From assembly GCA_017510445.1 (NCBI GenBank), contig JAFWNF010000005.1:62001-126000 (forward strand): 64,000 nucleotides of DNA, given 5' to 3'. A program made the translations under genes and the position numbers. This document shows, piece by piece, positions 7,302 to 15,574 of this stretch. How positions within the stretch are numbered: position 1 is the stretch's first letter; every line of letters starts with the position of its first letter. The stretch comes from Candidatus Saccharimonadota bacterium. Its GTDB lineage: Bacteria; Patescibacteriota; Saccharimonadia; Saccharimonadales; Saccharimonadaceae. The notes beneath the pieces are model-generated. The model saw nothing but the letters and a program-made list of their open reading frames with translations, was not told where the DNA came from and did no database searches.

Positions 7302-9128
7302 ATGTGTGGAATTGTAGGATATGTCGGTAATAAAAAAGCACAAAGCTTTTTGATTTCTGGTCTAAAAAGACTAGAATACCGCGGATATGATTCAGCTGGA
7401 ATTGTCACTCTTGACGAAAATGGAAAAAGCACGTTACTTCGTGCAAAAGGAAAAATCGCAAATTTAGAAGAAAAACTTGCGAAAAATGCAAAAACGGACA
7501 AAATTGGTATCGGCCATACACGATGGGCTACTCACGGTGAACCAAGCGAAAAAAATGCCCATCCGCATCAAGCTGGCGATATTTATCTAGTTCATAATGG
7601 CATTATTGAAAACTATAAAGAACTCAAAGAATCTTTAAAGGAACATAAATTTAAATCCGAAACGGATACTGAAGTTCTCGCGGCCTTAATTAATTCGTTT
7701 TATAAAGATGGAAAATATCCTTTAGCGAACGCCGTCGTCCAGGCTTTGAAGCTCGTTCAAGGAACTTATGGAATTGCAGTTGTGTCTCGCAAAAATCCAG
7801 ATGAAATTGTGGTAGCAAGAAGCGGTTCCCCGCTTGTTGTTGGTGTTGGCCATGACGAAACTTTGATTGCATCTGATGCTTCTGCACTTGTTGGTCACAC
7901 AAAACGTGCAATTTATTTAAACGATGGCGAAGTTGCGCTTGTCACTAAAAATAGTATCGAGATTCGTACGCTAAATTCTGAACCAGTTTCGGCAAAAGTT
8001 GAAGAAATCGAAACAAATCTCGCTTCGATTCAAAAAGGTGGATATGAGCATTTTCTTCTCAAGGAGATCATGGAGCAACCAAAGTCGCTTGCGGAAACTT
8101 TACGCGGACGAATTAATCCAAAAAATAATACCGTGCATCTTGGTGGCCCTGGTTTTTCTGAAGCAGAACTTCGAAAAATCAAACATCTTGTAATTGTTGG
8201 TTGTGGAACGGCTTATCATGCAGGTTTGCTCGCGGGATATTATATTGAACAATTCACACCAGAAATTACTGTTGAAACTGTAATTGCAAGTGAATACCGT
8301 TATCGCTCGGCTTATATTCCAAAAGATTCTGTGGCACTAATCGTTTCGCAATCTGGCGAAACAGCAGACACACTGGCTTGTCTTCGCGAGATTAAAAAAC
8401 AAGGAATTAAAACAATCGGTATTGTAAATGCGATTGGTTCGACTATCGCACGTGAAGTCGACGGTGGAACTTATGTCCATGTTGGCCCGGAAATTTCTGT
8501 GGCTTCGACTAAAGCCTTTACGTCACAAGCTATTGCTATGACTATGTTTGGCTTAACGATTGCACAAGCTAAAGGTGTAAAGCCTGGGCTTTTGAAACCT
8601 TATGTTGAAGAAATTGCAAAACTGCCAAAAGAAGTCGAAAAAGTTTTAAGTTCGACAACCGAGCAAATCAAGAAGATTGCGAAAAAATATGCGAAATATG
8701 AGCACGCGATTTATCTTGGACGTGATACCGCATATCCAACTTCAATGGAAGGCGCCTTGAAATTAAAAGAAATTTCTTATATCGACGCGAATGCATATGC
8801 ATTTGGCGAGCTAAAGCACGGTCCTTTGGCGTTAGTCGATGATCGATTCTTTGAAGTAGCATTTTTGCCAAAAGGTGCTTTGTTCGACAAAGCGATTTCT
8901 AATGTCCAAGAAGTGTTGGCGCGTGGTGGTCATGTGATTGTCGTGACTAACGAAAAGAAATTTGATATGCCCGTAGAAAATGTTGTAAAAATTACAACAT
9001 CTGTTGAACTCTTTGCGCCAATTCTAATGAATTTGGTCTCTCAACTTTTCGCATATTATATGACAACCGCAAGAGGGCTGAATGTAGACCAGCCTCGCAA
9101 CCTCGCAAAATCTGTTACGGTGGAATAG
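7302..9128 (+). CDS. glmS: glutamine-fructose-6-phosphate aminotransferase (isomerizing)
   Basis: 608 aa. Makes glucosamine-6-phosphate from fructose-6-phosphate and glutamine, the first step towards UDP-GlcNAc and peptidoglycan. The start is the ATG at 7302, because Cys2 (CGIVGYVG) must become the N-terminal nucleophile and AAGGAGG lies just upstream; the in-frame ATG at 7266 would bury it. The N-terminal glutaminase domain has RGYDSAG, HTRWATHG and HNGIIEN; two SIS domains follow with SQSGETADT near 349-357 and STKAFTSQ. The C-terminus LAKSVTVE is canonical. The palindrome at 8980-9000 lies near the 3' end. Confidence 0.98.
   Translation: MCGIVGYVGNKKAQSFLISGLKRLEYRGYDSAGIVTLDENGKSTLLRAKGKIANLEEKLAKNAKTDKIGIGHTRWATHGEPSEKNAHPHQAGDIYLVHNGIIENYKELKESLKEHKFKSETDTEVLAALINSFYKDGKYPLANAVVQALKLVQGTYGIAVVSRKNPDEIVVARSGSPLVVGVGHDETLIASDASALVGHTKRAIYLNDGEVALVTKNSIEIRTLNSEPVSAKVEEIETNLASIQKGGYEHFLLKEIMEQPKSLAETLRGRINPKNNTVHLGGPGFSEAELRKIKHLVIVGCGTAYHAGLLAGYYIEQFTPEITVETVIASEYRYRSAYIPKDSVALIVSQSGETADTLACLREIKKQGIKTIGIVNAIGSTIAREVDGGTYVHVGPEISVASTKAFTSQAIAMTMFGLTIAQAKGVKPGLLKPYVEEIAKLPKEVEKVLSSTTEQIKKIAKKYAKYEHAIYLGRDTAYPTSMEGALKLKEISYIDANAYAFGELKHGPLALVDDRFFEVAFLPKGALFDKAISNVQEVLARGGHVIVVTNEKKFDMPVENVVKITTSVELFAPILMNLVSQLFAYYMTTARGLNVDQPRNLAKSVTVE
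8980..9000. repeat. palindrome TGTTGTAA-N3-TTACAACA inside glmS
   Basis: Inverted repeat with 9-bp arms including flanking A/T, read as N-V-V-K-I-T-T. The same palindrome occurs at 20698-20716 and 40754-40778. Confidence 0.8.
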
Positions 9129-9129
9129 T

Positions 9130-9822
9130 CTATTTTCTGAGAGTTTTTAAATAATCTTTGACTTCTTTTTCGACACGGAATGAGTCGCAGATTTTTGAGA
9201 TAGCTTTGTTAAAAGTCCATTTTGGTAATTCTGTTGTTTTTAGAAAGCCAAAAGTTTCGTCAGGAAACTTGATAAAACATTCAGCAACGAGCCAAGCAAC
9301 CGCCATTTTTATATAATATTCATCACGATTTTTAAGCGATTCTATACGATCAAAGATTAAAAATATGTAGTCGGGTTTTATATAAAAATCTAAAAGTGAA
9401 ACTAGGCCGACGCGAACGGCAAACTCGTTTTTTGATTCTAAAAGCTTTTCAACTTTCCGATCGAGAAAGTCGGCTTCATGGTTTTTTATGGTTTTCTTAA
9501 GGCTAGCACAAAAAGTATCAACTGTGCACCAATTATCGAGAAGTTTAATATGGGAGTCAAAAAATTTTAGCATCTCGTCATAAGGAAGGCGAGAAATCAA
9601 AAAGCCGCGCGCGAGAACTTCCTCAATTGCAATTGGCTCATGTTTTATGAAGTCTGCGATTTTTTCTTTTGGGATTTTTTGAATGAGTCGTTTTATTTCT
9701 GGAATGCGCACACCAAGAAAGGGCCGGTCACAAGGAACTCCTCGCATCGTAAATTCGCGATATTCGTCATCAGAAAGAGAAGCTAGGGCCGTCTGAAAAT
9801 CCTCGTAATTATCGATTTTCAT
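9130..9822 (-). CDS. DNA alkylation repair protein (AlkD-like HEAT-repeat glycosylase family)
   Basis: 230 aa, all-helical. Conserved family segments include FLGVRIPEIKRL, DNWCTVDTFC near the middle and YYIKMAVAWLVAECFIKFP towards the C-terminus, typical of PF08713. Family members remove or recognise alkylated bases in DNA without base flipping; smaller-clade members are uncharacterised. Its ATG overlaps the stop of the NERD gene (ATGA), so the two are translationally coupled. It converges on glmS with a 1-bp gap and no terminator between. Confidence 0.88.
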   Translation of the reverse strand: MKIDNYEDFQTALASLSDDEYREFTMRGVPCDRPFLGVRIPEIKRLIQKIPKEKIADFIKHEPIAIEEVLARGFLISRLPYDEMLKFFDSHIKLLDNWCTVDTFCASLKKTIKNHEADFLDRKVEKLLESKNEFAVRVGLVSLLDFYIKPDYIFLIFDRIESLKNRDEYYIKMAVAWLVAECFIKFPDETFGFLKTTELPKWTFNKAISKICDSFRVEKEVKDYLKTLRK

Positions 9823-10496
9823 TTTCTACTTTTTACCGCATCAATGTGCGCTTTTCTTATTTCATCACTAGGACGGGATAACGGCGAAAGCGACTCAAGT
9901 ATTTTTTTGTAATTCTTTATTGCTAATTCTGATTTTGGTGTATTTCTAAAAATATCTCTCAAATGGCAATTTATGCCCAAAATATGGTCGTTATTGTCTA
10001 GGTTTTTAATCTTCCACTTCCCGCGTGATGTTGTAGTTATTAGCGGAATAATTGGTGCTTTTATTCCATTCTTTTCTAAAAACCCTCGTAAATTTTGCTC
10101 GTGATTTTTGTTTTGAAAAATAGGATTGTAAAAATAACACTTTTTATTGCCTATATATTGAACCCACTTTTGTCTTTTTGCGTCACCATATATATTCCCA
10201 CCATAATTTTTACATTCAAAAATAAAAATTCCTTTAGTTGATATGACTATCAAATCTATTTCTGATGTCCTACCTGCAACAGGAATATATACATTCCGTA
10301 AAATCTGTTTTTCTGGAATTTTGAACTTTTCAACAAGTGTTTTGTAGACAATTCTCTCGCCCGAACTGCCAGCATCTTTCCACTCTTCACGGTTTTTAAT
10401 CTTATCAATGCCATGATCAAAAAATAACCAGACTACGAGAATCAAAATAAAGATTATGACTATTATTGCCAAAAAAATGAATATCCATTGACTCAT
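9819..10496 (-). CDS. NERD-domain (nuclease-related) membrane protein
   Basis: 225 aa. One N-terminal helix (about 4-27), then a NERD domain: GSSGERIVYKTL, RTSEIDLIVISTKGIFIFECKN (E-x-D...E-x-K nuclease-like signature) and GGNIYGD. The C-terminal ~70 residues are not recognised. NERD proteins resemble restriction-type endonuclease cores; activity is rarely shown. The pairing with an AlkD-like protein suggests a DNA-damage or foreign-DNA role (inference). An extended -10 (TGA-TATAAT, 10517-10525) and an AAAGGA site precede it: a leadered mRNA. Confidence 0.85.
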   Translation of the reverse strand: MSQWIFIFLAIIVIIFILILVVWLFFDHGIDKIKNREEWKDAGSSGERIVYKTLVEKFKIPEKQILRNVYIPVAGRTSEIDLIVISTKGIFIFECKNYGGNIYGDAKRQKWVQYIGNKKCYFYNPIFQNKNHEQNLRGFLEKNGIKAPIIPLITTTSRGKWKIKNLDNNDHILGINCHLRDIFRNTPKSELAIKNYKKILESLSPLSRPSDEIRKAHIDAVKSRK

Positions 10497-10533
10497 AAAA
10501 ATTATTTCCTTTTTTTATTATATCACTAGAGAA

Positions 10534-11196
10534 TTAGTCGTCGGCGTCGATGTGGCGGGGAGTAAAGCCGGCAGAAAGATAAAAATCTCGAGAATATGGA
10601 AGGTTTGAACGTCTGAGGATATAGTTTGTCGCTTCGTCTACCATAATCAATGAAAACAGAATTACTGAAACGATGAGAAATTTTCGTTTATCAACGCGTC
10701 TAGCGACAAATAGAGCGAACGGGAACATGAGGTAGACAAAGAACATTGAGCCGATGCCAAAAATCAAGGCTGATACTGGGCAAACAAACCCGTTAATATG
10801 GCCCCAACCCCACCATTCGTCACCGTAGTACCAATACCGAGTACCATCCTCAACGACAAAAACCAGCCAACCTGCAATAAGTTCTAAAATTCCAGTCGAA
10901 ACAGCCGTAATAATAAAAGTTAGAAGCGGATTCTTTCGAGTTTTTCTGGAAATTATTCCAACTAGAATTGCGCCGAGAGCATAGATGTTTATCCACGGCA
11001 GAAAATTTCCACCAGTAATATAAGCTGTTTTAAATCCACTTTTTAGAACTTCGAGAGAGAATTCCCAGACAAATCCAAGAAAACCGGCAAGAACAACGGA
11101 AAAAAGAAAAATTGCAACCATTTCGGATTTTTTGAATTTCAAATTACCGTTGAGATAGTCTTTAAAGGTTTTCTTAAAAGTTACCTTTTTTACCAT
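10534..11196 (-). CDS. putative ABC-transporter type IV permease (CmpB-like membrane protein)
   Basis: 220 aa with about six helices. The segment WWGWGHINGFVCPVSALIFG matches the (N)INGxxCxxxSLxFG signature of PF06541. Substrate and partner ATPase are unknown. The start is set to the ATG at 11196 because TGC-TATAAT ends 6 nt upstream, giving a leaderless mRNA; upstream in-frame starts would lie in the promoter. Confidence 0.75.
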   Translation of the reverse strand: MVKKVTFKKTFKDYLNGNLKFKKSEMVAIFLFSVVLAGFLGFVWEFSLEVLKSGFKTAYITGGNFLPWINIYALGAILVGIISRKTRKNPLLTFIITAVSTGILELIAGWLVFVVEDGTRYWYYGDEWWGWGHINGFVCPVSALIFGIGSMFFVYLMFPFALFVARRVDKRKFLIVSVILFSLIMVDEATNYILRRSNLPYSRDFYLSAGFTPRHIDADD

Positions 11197-11202
11197 AAGC
11201 AT

Positions 11203-11211
11203 ATTATAGCA
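11203..11211 (-). promoter_or_regulatory. leaderless extended -10 box
   Basis: TGC-TATAAT, 6 nt before the ATG at 11196. Confidence 0.7.
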
Positions 11212-11227
11212 TAAATAAACCCTGGGT

Positions 11228-11599
11228 TTAACCAGGGTAGTCGGCGGCATCGAGAAGCTCTTGCCATAGTTTTTTATTGTAACTTGGTTGACTTCCGTCT
11301 GAAAATGGAACGAAAGAAAAACTTGCTTTTTTGAAACCTTCTTTATCTCGCAGAAAAGCAATTCGGTCTTCAGTCGCAGGGATAACGAAAAGAATTTCGT
11401 TCACAATAAAAGCAAGAATTTTGCCTTCGACGCAATAGACTTTCTGACCTTCGTATTCCTCTATAAGGTCGTTTACACCAGTAATTTCCGCTTCTGTGTC
11501 TGTCTGGGGAAAATAGACTGTTGTCTTTTCTTTGACCGATACAGCATACTGAGTGATGTCAACCATCGTCGCAATGGGTATTTTGTGAAAGTACATCAT
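11228..11599 (-). CDS. hypothetical protein, 123 aa
   Basis: No family recognised. A compact, mostly beta-like soluble protein with two hydrophobic strands around KILAFIVNEILFVIPA and no membrane helix. Two adjacent ATGs (11599 and 11596) are possible. A -35/-10 promoter at 11673-11701 would give a ~70-nt leader containing a CCACG/CGTGG hairpin; TGG-TATAAA directly before the ATGs could also drive a leaderless form. No clear SD. It belongs to the orphan genes with the -35/N17/-10 promoter class. Confidence 0.6.
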   Translation of the reverse strand: MMYFHKIPIATMVDITQYAVSVKEKTTVYFPQTDTEAEITGVNDLIEEYEGQKVYCVEGKILAFIVNEILFVIPATEDRIAFLRDKEGFKKASFSFVPFSDGSQPSYNKKLWQELLDAADYPG

Positions 11600-11672
11600 A
11601 TTTTTTATACCACGTTTTTAGCCCGCGTGGCTATGAAATGGTCGAGAAACAAAGTCTTCGACTCGTGCTTTT

Positions 11673-11701
11673 ACTATATCACGAATTTTCAAAAAAGTCA
11701 A
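11673..11701 (-). promoter_or_regulatory. consensus promoter, minus strand
   Basis: TTGACT, 17-bp spacer, TATAGT (with TGA before it), ~75 bp upstream of the 11599 gene. Confidence 0.65.
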
Positions 11702-11732
11702 GGTTACTTTTTTCTGGAACGAAACTGAAAAA

Positions 11733-11741
11733 TGCTATAAT
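11733..11741 (+). promoter_or_regulatory. extended -10 promoter of the 11765 gene
   Basis: TGC-TATAAT, 23 bp before the ATG at 11765. Confidence 0.6.
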
Positions 11742-11764
11742 GAAATTGGATATTAACTTAATGG

Positions 11765-13081
11765 ATGTTGAGTATGGTAGATACTAAAAAATCAACGGCG
11801 AAGTCAAAGGCTGACGCCAAAAAAGCACCAAAAACAACCAAAAAAGTTGAGGCGAAAAAGCCAGCAGATAAACCAGCTGTCAAAGCCGAAACGAAAAAAG
11901 CAGAAAAACCAGAAGTAAAAGCTGAGGCAAAAAAACCTGAAGAAAAAACAAAGAAAAAATCAAATAAAGTTTTCTTTATCGTTCTAGCAGTGGTTCTTGG
12001 ACTAGTCATTATTGGAGTGGTTGTCGCAGTATGTTTGAATAGTCTCGGTAATATTGGAAATCTTTTTGGAATGAAAAAAGATGAAATTATAATCGAAAAT
12101 AACGGCAAAAAAGAGACCTTGAAGATTGTCGAGAGCGAAACGAAGAAGCTCGAGTTTGACAAATATGATAACGGGCTAGTTTCGTTCGAATATCCAAAAG
12201 GATGGACGGTTGATGTAGCCCCTGCGGACTATATTCACTATAATTTCAAGGTTTATAACCCAGAAGATCCTGATTATATGTTCTTCTTTGGGCTGAAATT
12301 TGAAGGTTATATGAAGTCTGATGCGGCACGTAACTGGCAAAAGAAAAACTACCCGAGCACAATGTTTGCGAAATTGCCAGCAATCGACCCACAAACGACC
12401 GAAAGATTCTACAAGGTTTGGAATGAAGCTGTAGATTATTCCAACAAGGAAGAGATGGGCGGACGTAAGTATTTCAACCACATCAATAATTTCAAAGTGA
12501 TTGAAAAACTTGGAAATGATATGGTTGGTGGCGACATTCTTCGCGCAACTTATACAAATGACGACGGCGAACTCAACCAAGGTCTCTTTACTGCGGCGGT
12601 AAAATCAGCTGGTTCATATTATGTTTCTGAAAATATTTGGAATCTCTCTAGCAGGCAAATTGATGTCTGGCCACTAATGATTTATAACATCATGTTCATG
12701 AGTGCGCCTGACGATGATTTTGTGAACTGGCAATCAGCACTTGATAAATGCCTCGGTTCAATCGAATTTAGCGATACATTCGTCAATGCCTTTAACAGAG
12801 AAGAATCTTCAATTTTGACAACTATCCAAGCGAACCAAAAGGTCTATGACCAAATCTCTGATATGATTATGGATTCTTGGGAAAAGCGAAGCAATTCCTA
12901 TGATATCATCAGCCAAAAACGCAGTGATGCAACGCTTGGATATGAACGTGTTTATGATACCGAAACTGGTGACATCTACAAAGCCTACAACGGCTTCACC
13001 GATGATTACACTGGCGACAGGTACCAGCCAATTTCAGACAATCAATATACCGAAGCAATTTCAGGATATATTGAAAAATAA
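11765..13081 (+). CDS. membrane-anchored extracytoplasmic protein of unknown function
   Basis: 438 aa. A Lys/Ala/Pro-rich cytoplasmic tail of ~68 residues built from KAExKK-like repeats, one helix (about 69-92, VFFIVLAVVLGLVIIGVVVA), then a ~340-residue outside domain with many aromatics (WTVDVAPADYIHYNF, YYVSENIWNLSS). No family recognised. The ATG at 11774 is an alternative start; neither has a strong SD. The Lys-rich tail could bind nucleic acid or acidic phospholipids (speculative). Ends at a strong terminator. Confidence 0.8.
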   Translation: MLSMVDTKKSTAKSKADAKKAPKTTKKVEAKKPADKPAVKAETKKAEKPEVKAEAKKPEEKTKKKSNKVFFIVLAVVLGLVIIGVVVAVCLNSLGNIGNLFGMKKDEIIIENNGKKETLKIVESETKKLEFDKYDNGLVSFEYPKGWTVDVAPADYIHYNFKVYNPEDPDYMFFFGLKFEGYMKSDAARNWQKKNYPSTMFAKLPAIDPQTTERFYKVWNEAVDYSNKEEMGGRKYFNHINNFKVIEKLGNDMVGGDILRATYTNDDGELNQGLFTAAVKSAGSYYVSENIWNLSSRQIDVWPLMIYNIMFMSAPDDDFVNWQSALDKCLGSIEFSDTFVNAFNREESSILTTIQANQKVYDQISDMIMDSWEKRSNSYDIISQKRSDATLGYERVYDTETGDIYKAYNGFTDDYTGDRYQPISDNQYTEAISGYIEK

Positions 13082-13095
13082 AGTCTAGAACGAAT

Positions 13096-13120
13096 ATCTC
13101 CCCGAAAGGGGAGATTTTTT
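13096..13120 (+). terminator. terminator of the 11765 gene
   Basis: ATCTCCCC-GAAA-GGGGAGAT followed by six T. Confidence 0.9.
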
Positions 13121-13125
13121 GAATA

Positions 13126-13156
13126 GAAAAATCCCCCTAGCCGAGACTAGGGGGAT
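13126..13156 (-). terminator. terminator of the 13169-13933 gene
   Basis: Minus strand ATCCCCCTAG/CTAGGGGGAT hairpin followed by TTTTC. Confidence 0.8.
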
Positions 13157-13168
13157 GCGTTGAGTTAG

Positions 13169-13933
13169 TTATACGCCGTAATCGCGAGCCGTTTTCTTTC
13201 CATAATAGGACGTGGTCGGACGGTTTTTGTCGGCTTTGCTACCGGCACGCACCCAGGCAATTTTCGCTGAAGCGTCGCCGTCGCGATAGGTGGCGTCGCG
13301 CGGAAGGGCATAAACCCATTTTGAGTCGTCATTGCGGGCGTTGTTGAGCGCCCAGATGGCCCAATATGAATTTGGCGCAAACTTGAAATCCTCACTAGAG
13401 AATTCGTAGATTTCTTTTCCATCTTCTGCATGACTGGGGGATTTAGCGTCTGTTATAAGTTTTGCGGTTGCGATAAGAGTTGCTTTTTCGTCTTCTTCAA
13501 GACGGACATACGGTTCCCTCATCTCTTCGACGGAAGCAGTCACAATCTGCGACCATTCAAGACCGTCTCGCTCAAAAAGCGATACAATGGCTGACTTGAT
13601 TTCGTCAACCGAAGCTTCAATTTTTGACTCAGATCTCTGTATTTTCATTTCCGCAGGTTTAGCCGATGGGAAATTTTTGCCCATTCTACGCAAATGAACA
13701 GCCGTCGCTGCAAGCACTGCATAAGCTCCTTTAGTTGGGAGCTTGGAATTCACCAAGCTCTCGTCTGTCGTATCGAAGATGAAATTCCCTGTTTCATCAA
13801 GCACGATGCGCGCCGAAACGACTACATTTTGGAGATTTTTCTCCGGATGGTTTTCCCGGTTGGGGTTCTCCAAAAAACATGGAATTTTTACCCAGAATTT
13901 TCTGAATTTTTCGATTTTTCTGATTTCCTTCAT
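13169..13933 (-). CDS. hypothetical protein, 254 aa
   Basis: No family recognised. Soluble, rich in charged residues, with a possible N-terminal basic helix and a C-terminal Gly/Tyr/Arg-rich tail (DATYRDGDASAKIAWVRAG). AAAGGAG 6 nt before the ATG. It lies behind a textbook promoter (14123-14151) and a ~180-nt structured leader, and has its own terminator, so it is a monocistronic orphan. Base use appears more GC-rich than the flanking core genes. Confidence 0.7.
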   Translation of the reverse strand: MKEIRKIEKFRKFWVKIPCFLENPNRENHPEKNLQNVVVSARIVLDETGNFIFDTTDESLVNSKLPTKGAYAVLAATAVHLRRMGKNFPSAKPAEMKIQRSESKIEASVDEIKSAIVSLFERDGLEWSQIVTASVEEMREPYVRLEEDEKATLIATAKLITDAKSPSHAEDGKEIYEFSSEDFKFAPNSYWAIWALNNARNDDSKWVYALPRDATYRDGDASAKIAWVRAGSKADKNRPTTSYYGKKTARDYGV

Positions 13934-14116
13934 TTTACGCTCCTTTTTCCCGCGCTTCTTTTCTTAGGTGGCGGACACCTTTTTATGATCGCGGAAAAGA
14001 TTTCCACGATTCACTTTGGCCGTTTTTTGCGGACAAGGTGAATCGCAGAAATCAGGAGGGCAACAGAGAGCTTCCGATTTTACTAACTCAAAAAGTACGG
14101 GGACTATACACCCCAT
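13934..14116 (-). promoter_or_regulatory. long structured 5' leader of the 13933 gene
   Basis: About 180 nt between promoter and ATG. Possible hairpins: GGGG/CCCC near the 5' end, a GATTCAC/GTGAATC stem in the middle, GGTG-TCCG-CCACC before the SD. Fits no riboswitch class I know. Confidence 0.45.
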
Positions 14117-14122
14117 AATTGC

Positions 14123-14151
14123 ATTATAGCACAGATGTCCCAATCTGTCAA
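14123..14151 (-). promoter_or_regulatory. consensus promoter of the 13933 gene
   Basis: TTGACA, 17-bp spacer, TGC-TATAAT on the minus strand. Confidence 0.8.
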
Positions 14152-14166
14152 GGGGTGAGACCAGAG

Positions 14167-14611
14167 AAAAAGTTTGCCCCAGTGAAATCACTGGGGCGGT
14201 GCGAGGGAAAGAGGTCACGCAAAAATGACTATGAAGAAGTCGTTGCGGTCACTTAGAGAAGTCTCCCAGGTTGGAAAGCGCCGTGCTCTATTTTTAGCGA
14301 GTGATTATAATTGTATAGAGACTTTGTGGATATCAGCAAAGAATAAGTCGCGCTTTTGGAGAATTATTATGAAAGGAAGGTCTCGTAAAAAGCATTAGAC
14401 ACTTGTGGCTCTTGTTGATGCAAGTTTGAGGAGGTCGGATTGCATGTCCGATTTTACAAACAGAGACACGACGCTTCCCGCCGAGGGAGGACTATATAAA
14501 CAGCGAAGCTAAGAATCTGGAAACTATGGCGGCAAAACCCTTTCCAGCGAAAATTTTAGCTATCGCTTGCTTATCAACTTTTCCCGTTAAGGTGCTTAGA
14601 TTTCTCTAGGT
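14167..14611 (-). ncRNA. candidate structured non-coding RNA, ~445 nt
   Basis: A minus-strand promoter (14618-14646) and an intrinsic terminator (GCCCCAGTG/CACTGGGGC hairpin at 14176-14197, then AAACTTTTT) bracket a stretch with no credible long ORF on this strand. Local stems are visible, e.g. TCGGA/TCCGA near 14435-14450 and CTTA/TAAG near 14575-14590. The size would fit RNase P RNA or tmRNA, but I find neither the RNase P GAGGAAAGTCC motif nor a tRNA-like CCA end, so the identity is open. Confidence 0.45.
14225..14398 (+). CDS. possible small basic protein, 57 aa
   Basis: Open frame ATG ACT ATG AAG AAG to TAG, with AGAGG ~10 nt upstream. The product is very basic (ends KGRSRKKH) with no known family. 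No plus-strand promoter is seen, and it lies antisense to the candidate RNA, so it may be chance. Confidence 0.25.
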   Translation: MTMKKSLRSLREVSQVGKRRALFLASDYNCIETLWISAKNKSRFWRIIMKGRSRKKH

Positions 14612-14617
14612 TTTTCA

Positions 14618-14646
14618 ATCATACCATCTTAGTTATTAAAAATCAA
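14618..14646 (-). promoter_or_regulatory. promoter of the candidate ncRNA
   Basis: Minus strand TTGATT, 17-bp spacer, TGG-TATGAT. Confidence 0.6.
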
Positions 14647-14656
14647 TGGTTTTTTA

Positions 14657-14665
14657 TGATAAAAT
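14657..14665 (+). promoter_or_regulatory. extended -10 promoter of the DUF362 gene
   Basis: TGA-TAAAAT, 17 bp before the ATG at 14683, with AAAGGA between. Confidence 0.6.
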
Positions 14666-14682
14666 AATCTTAAAGGATTATT

Positions 14683-15564
14683 ATGACAAAAGTATTTTAT
14701 TCAAAAGAAATAACACCAGAAAAATTAATCGAGGTCTATGAAAAACTTGGCGTAAAACTCGAAGGAAAGGTCGGAATCAAGGTTTCGACTGGAGAAGATG
14801 GTGCAAAAGGCTATCTAAAAGCCGATTTGATTGCACCGTTTGTTAAAAAGCTCAACGGGACAATTATTGAGTGCAACACGGCTTATCCCGGAAAGAGAAA
14901 CAATGAAAAAGACCACCTAGAAGTTGCTAAAAAACACGGTTTTACAAGTTTTGCGGACGTGGATATTATGGATGCTAAAGGCGAGTTTAAGATCCCCGTA
15001 AAACATGGAAAACATCTGAAATTTGACCTTGTTGGCGAGAATTTTAAGAATTATGATGCGATTGTTAACCTTGCACATGGTAAGGGCCATATGATGGGTG
15101 GATTTGGTGCGAATCTAAAAAATCAATCAATCGGAATTGCATCGAGAAACGGAAAAGCCTACATTCATTCCTGCGGAAAAACAAAAAGTCCAAAGCTTTG
15201 TTGGGTTTTAAAAAACGAGCAAATTGACTTTATTGAGTCGATGGCGGAAGCGGCGACAGCGGTGGCAGATTATCTCAAAGAAAATAACAAACCTATCGTT
15301 TATATTACTGTGATGAATGCACTCTCAACATCATGCGACTGCGATGAAAACCAAGATGACCCAGTGATGGAAGATCTTGGAATCGTGGCAAGTCTCGATC
15401 CAGTCGCAAACGACCAGGCGTTTATTGATTTGATTTGGGCATCAAAAGACTCTGGAGCTAAAAAGCTTAAAGAAAGAATCGACTCGAGACTCGGACGAGA
15501 AATCCTCCCATACGCAGAATCACTTGGGCTCGGTAGTCGAGAATATGATCTGGTTGAGATTTAA
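14683..15564 (+). CDS. DUF362 domain protein
   Basis: 293 aa. Matches the DUF362 family: KVGIKVSTGEDG near the start, NGTIIECNTAYPGKR, YDAIVNLAHGKGHMMGGFGANLKN and IVASLDPVANDQAFIDLI. Many homologues carry a ferredoxin module and are annotated as iron-sulfur proteins; here that part is missing, but a CDCDENQDDP cluster (about 225) and an SCGKTKS segment could bind metal. Function unknown. It converges on the trx operon with only 10 bp between, and the neighbourhood suggests a redox role (inference). Confidence 0.85.
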   Translation: MTKVFYSKEITPEKLIEVYEKLGVKLEGKVGIKVSTGEDGAKGYLKADLIAPFVKKLNGTIIECNTAYPGKRNNEKDHLEVAKKHGFTSFADVDIMDAKGEFKIPVKHGKHLKFDLVGENFKNYDAIVNLAHGKGHMMGGFGANLKNQSIGIASRNGKAYIHSCGKTKSPKLCWVLKNEQIDFIESMAEAATAVADYLKENNKPIVYITVMNALSTSCDCDENQDDPVMEDLGIVASLDPVANDQAFIDLIWASKDSGAKKLKERIDSRLGREILPYAESLGLGSREYDLVEI

Positions 15565-15574
15565 AAAAGTATCG

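Noticed and set aside
14167-14611. tmRNA or RNase P RNA
   Set aside because: Neither a tRNA-like end with CCA and T-loop nor the RNase P GAGGAAAGTCC core was found on either strand; kept as an unidentified RNA.
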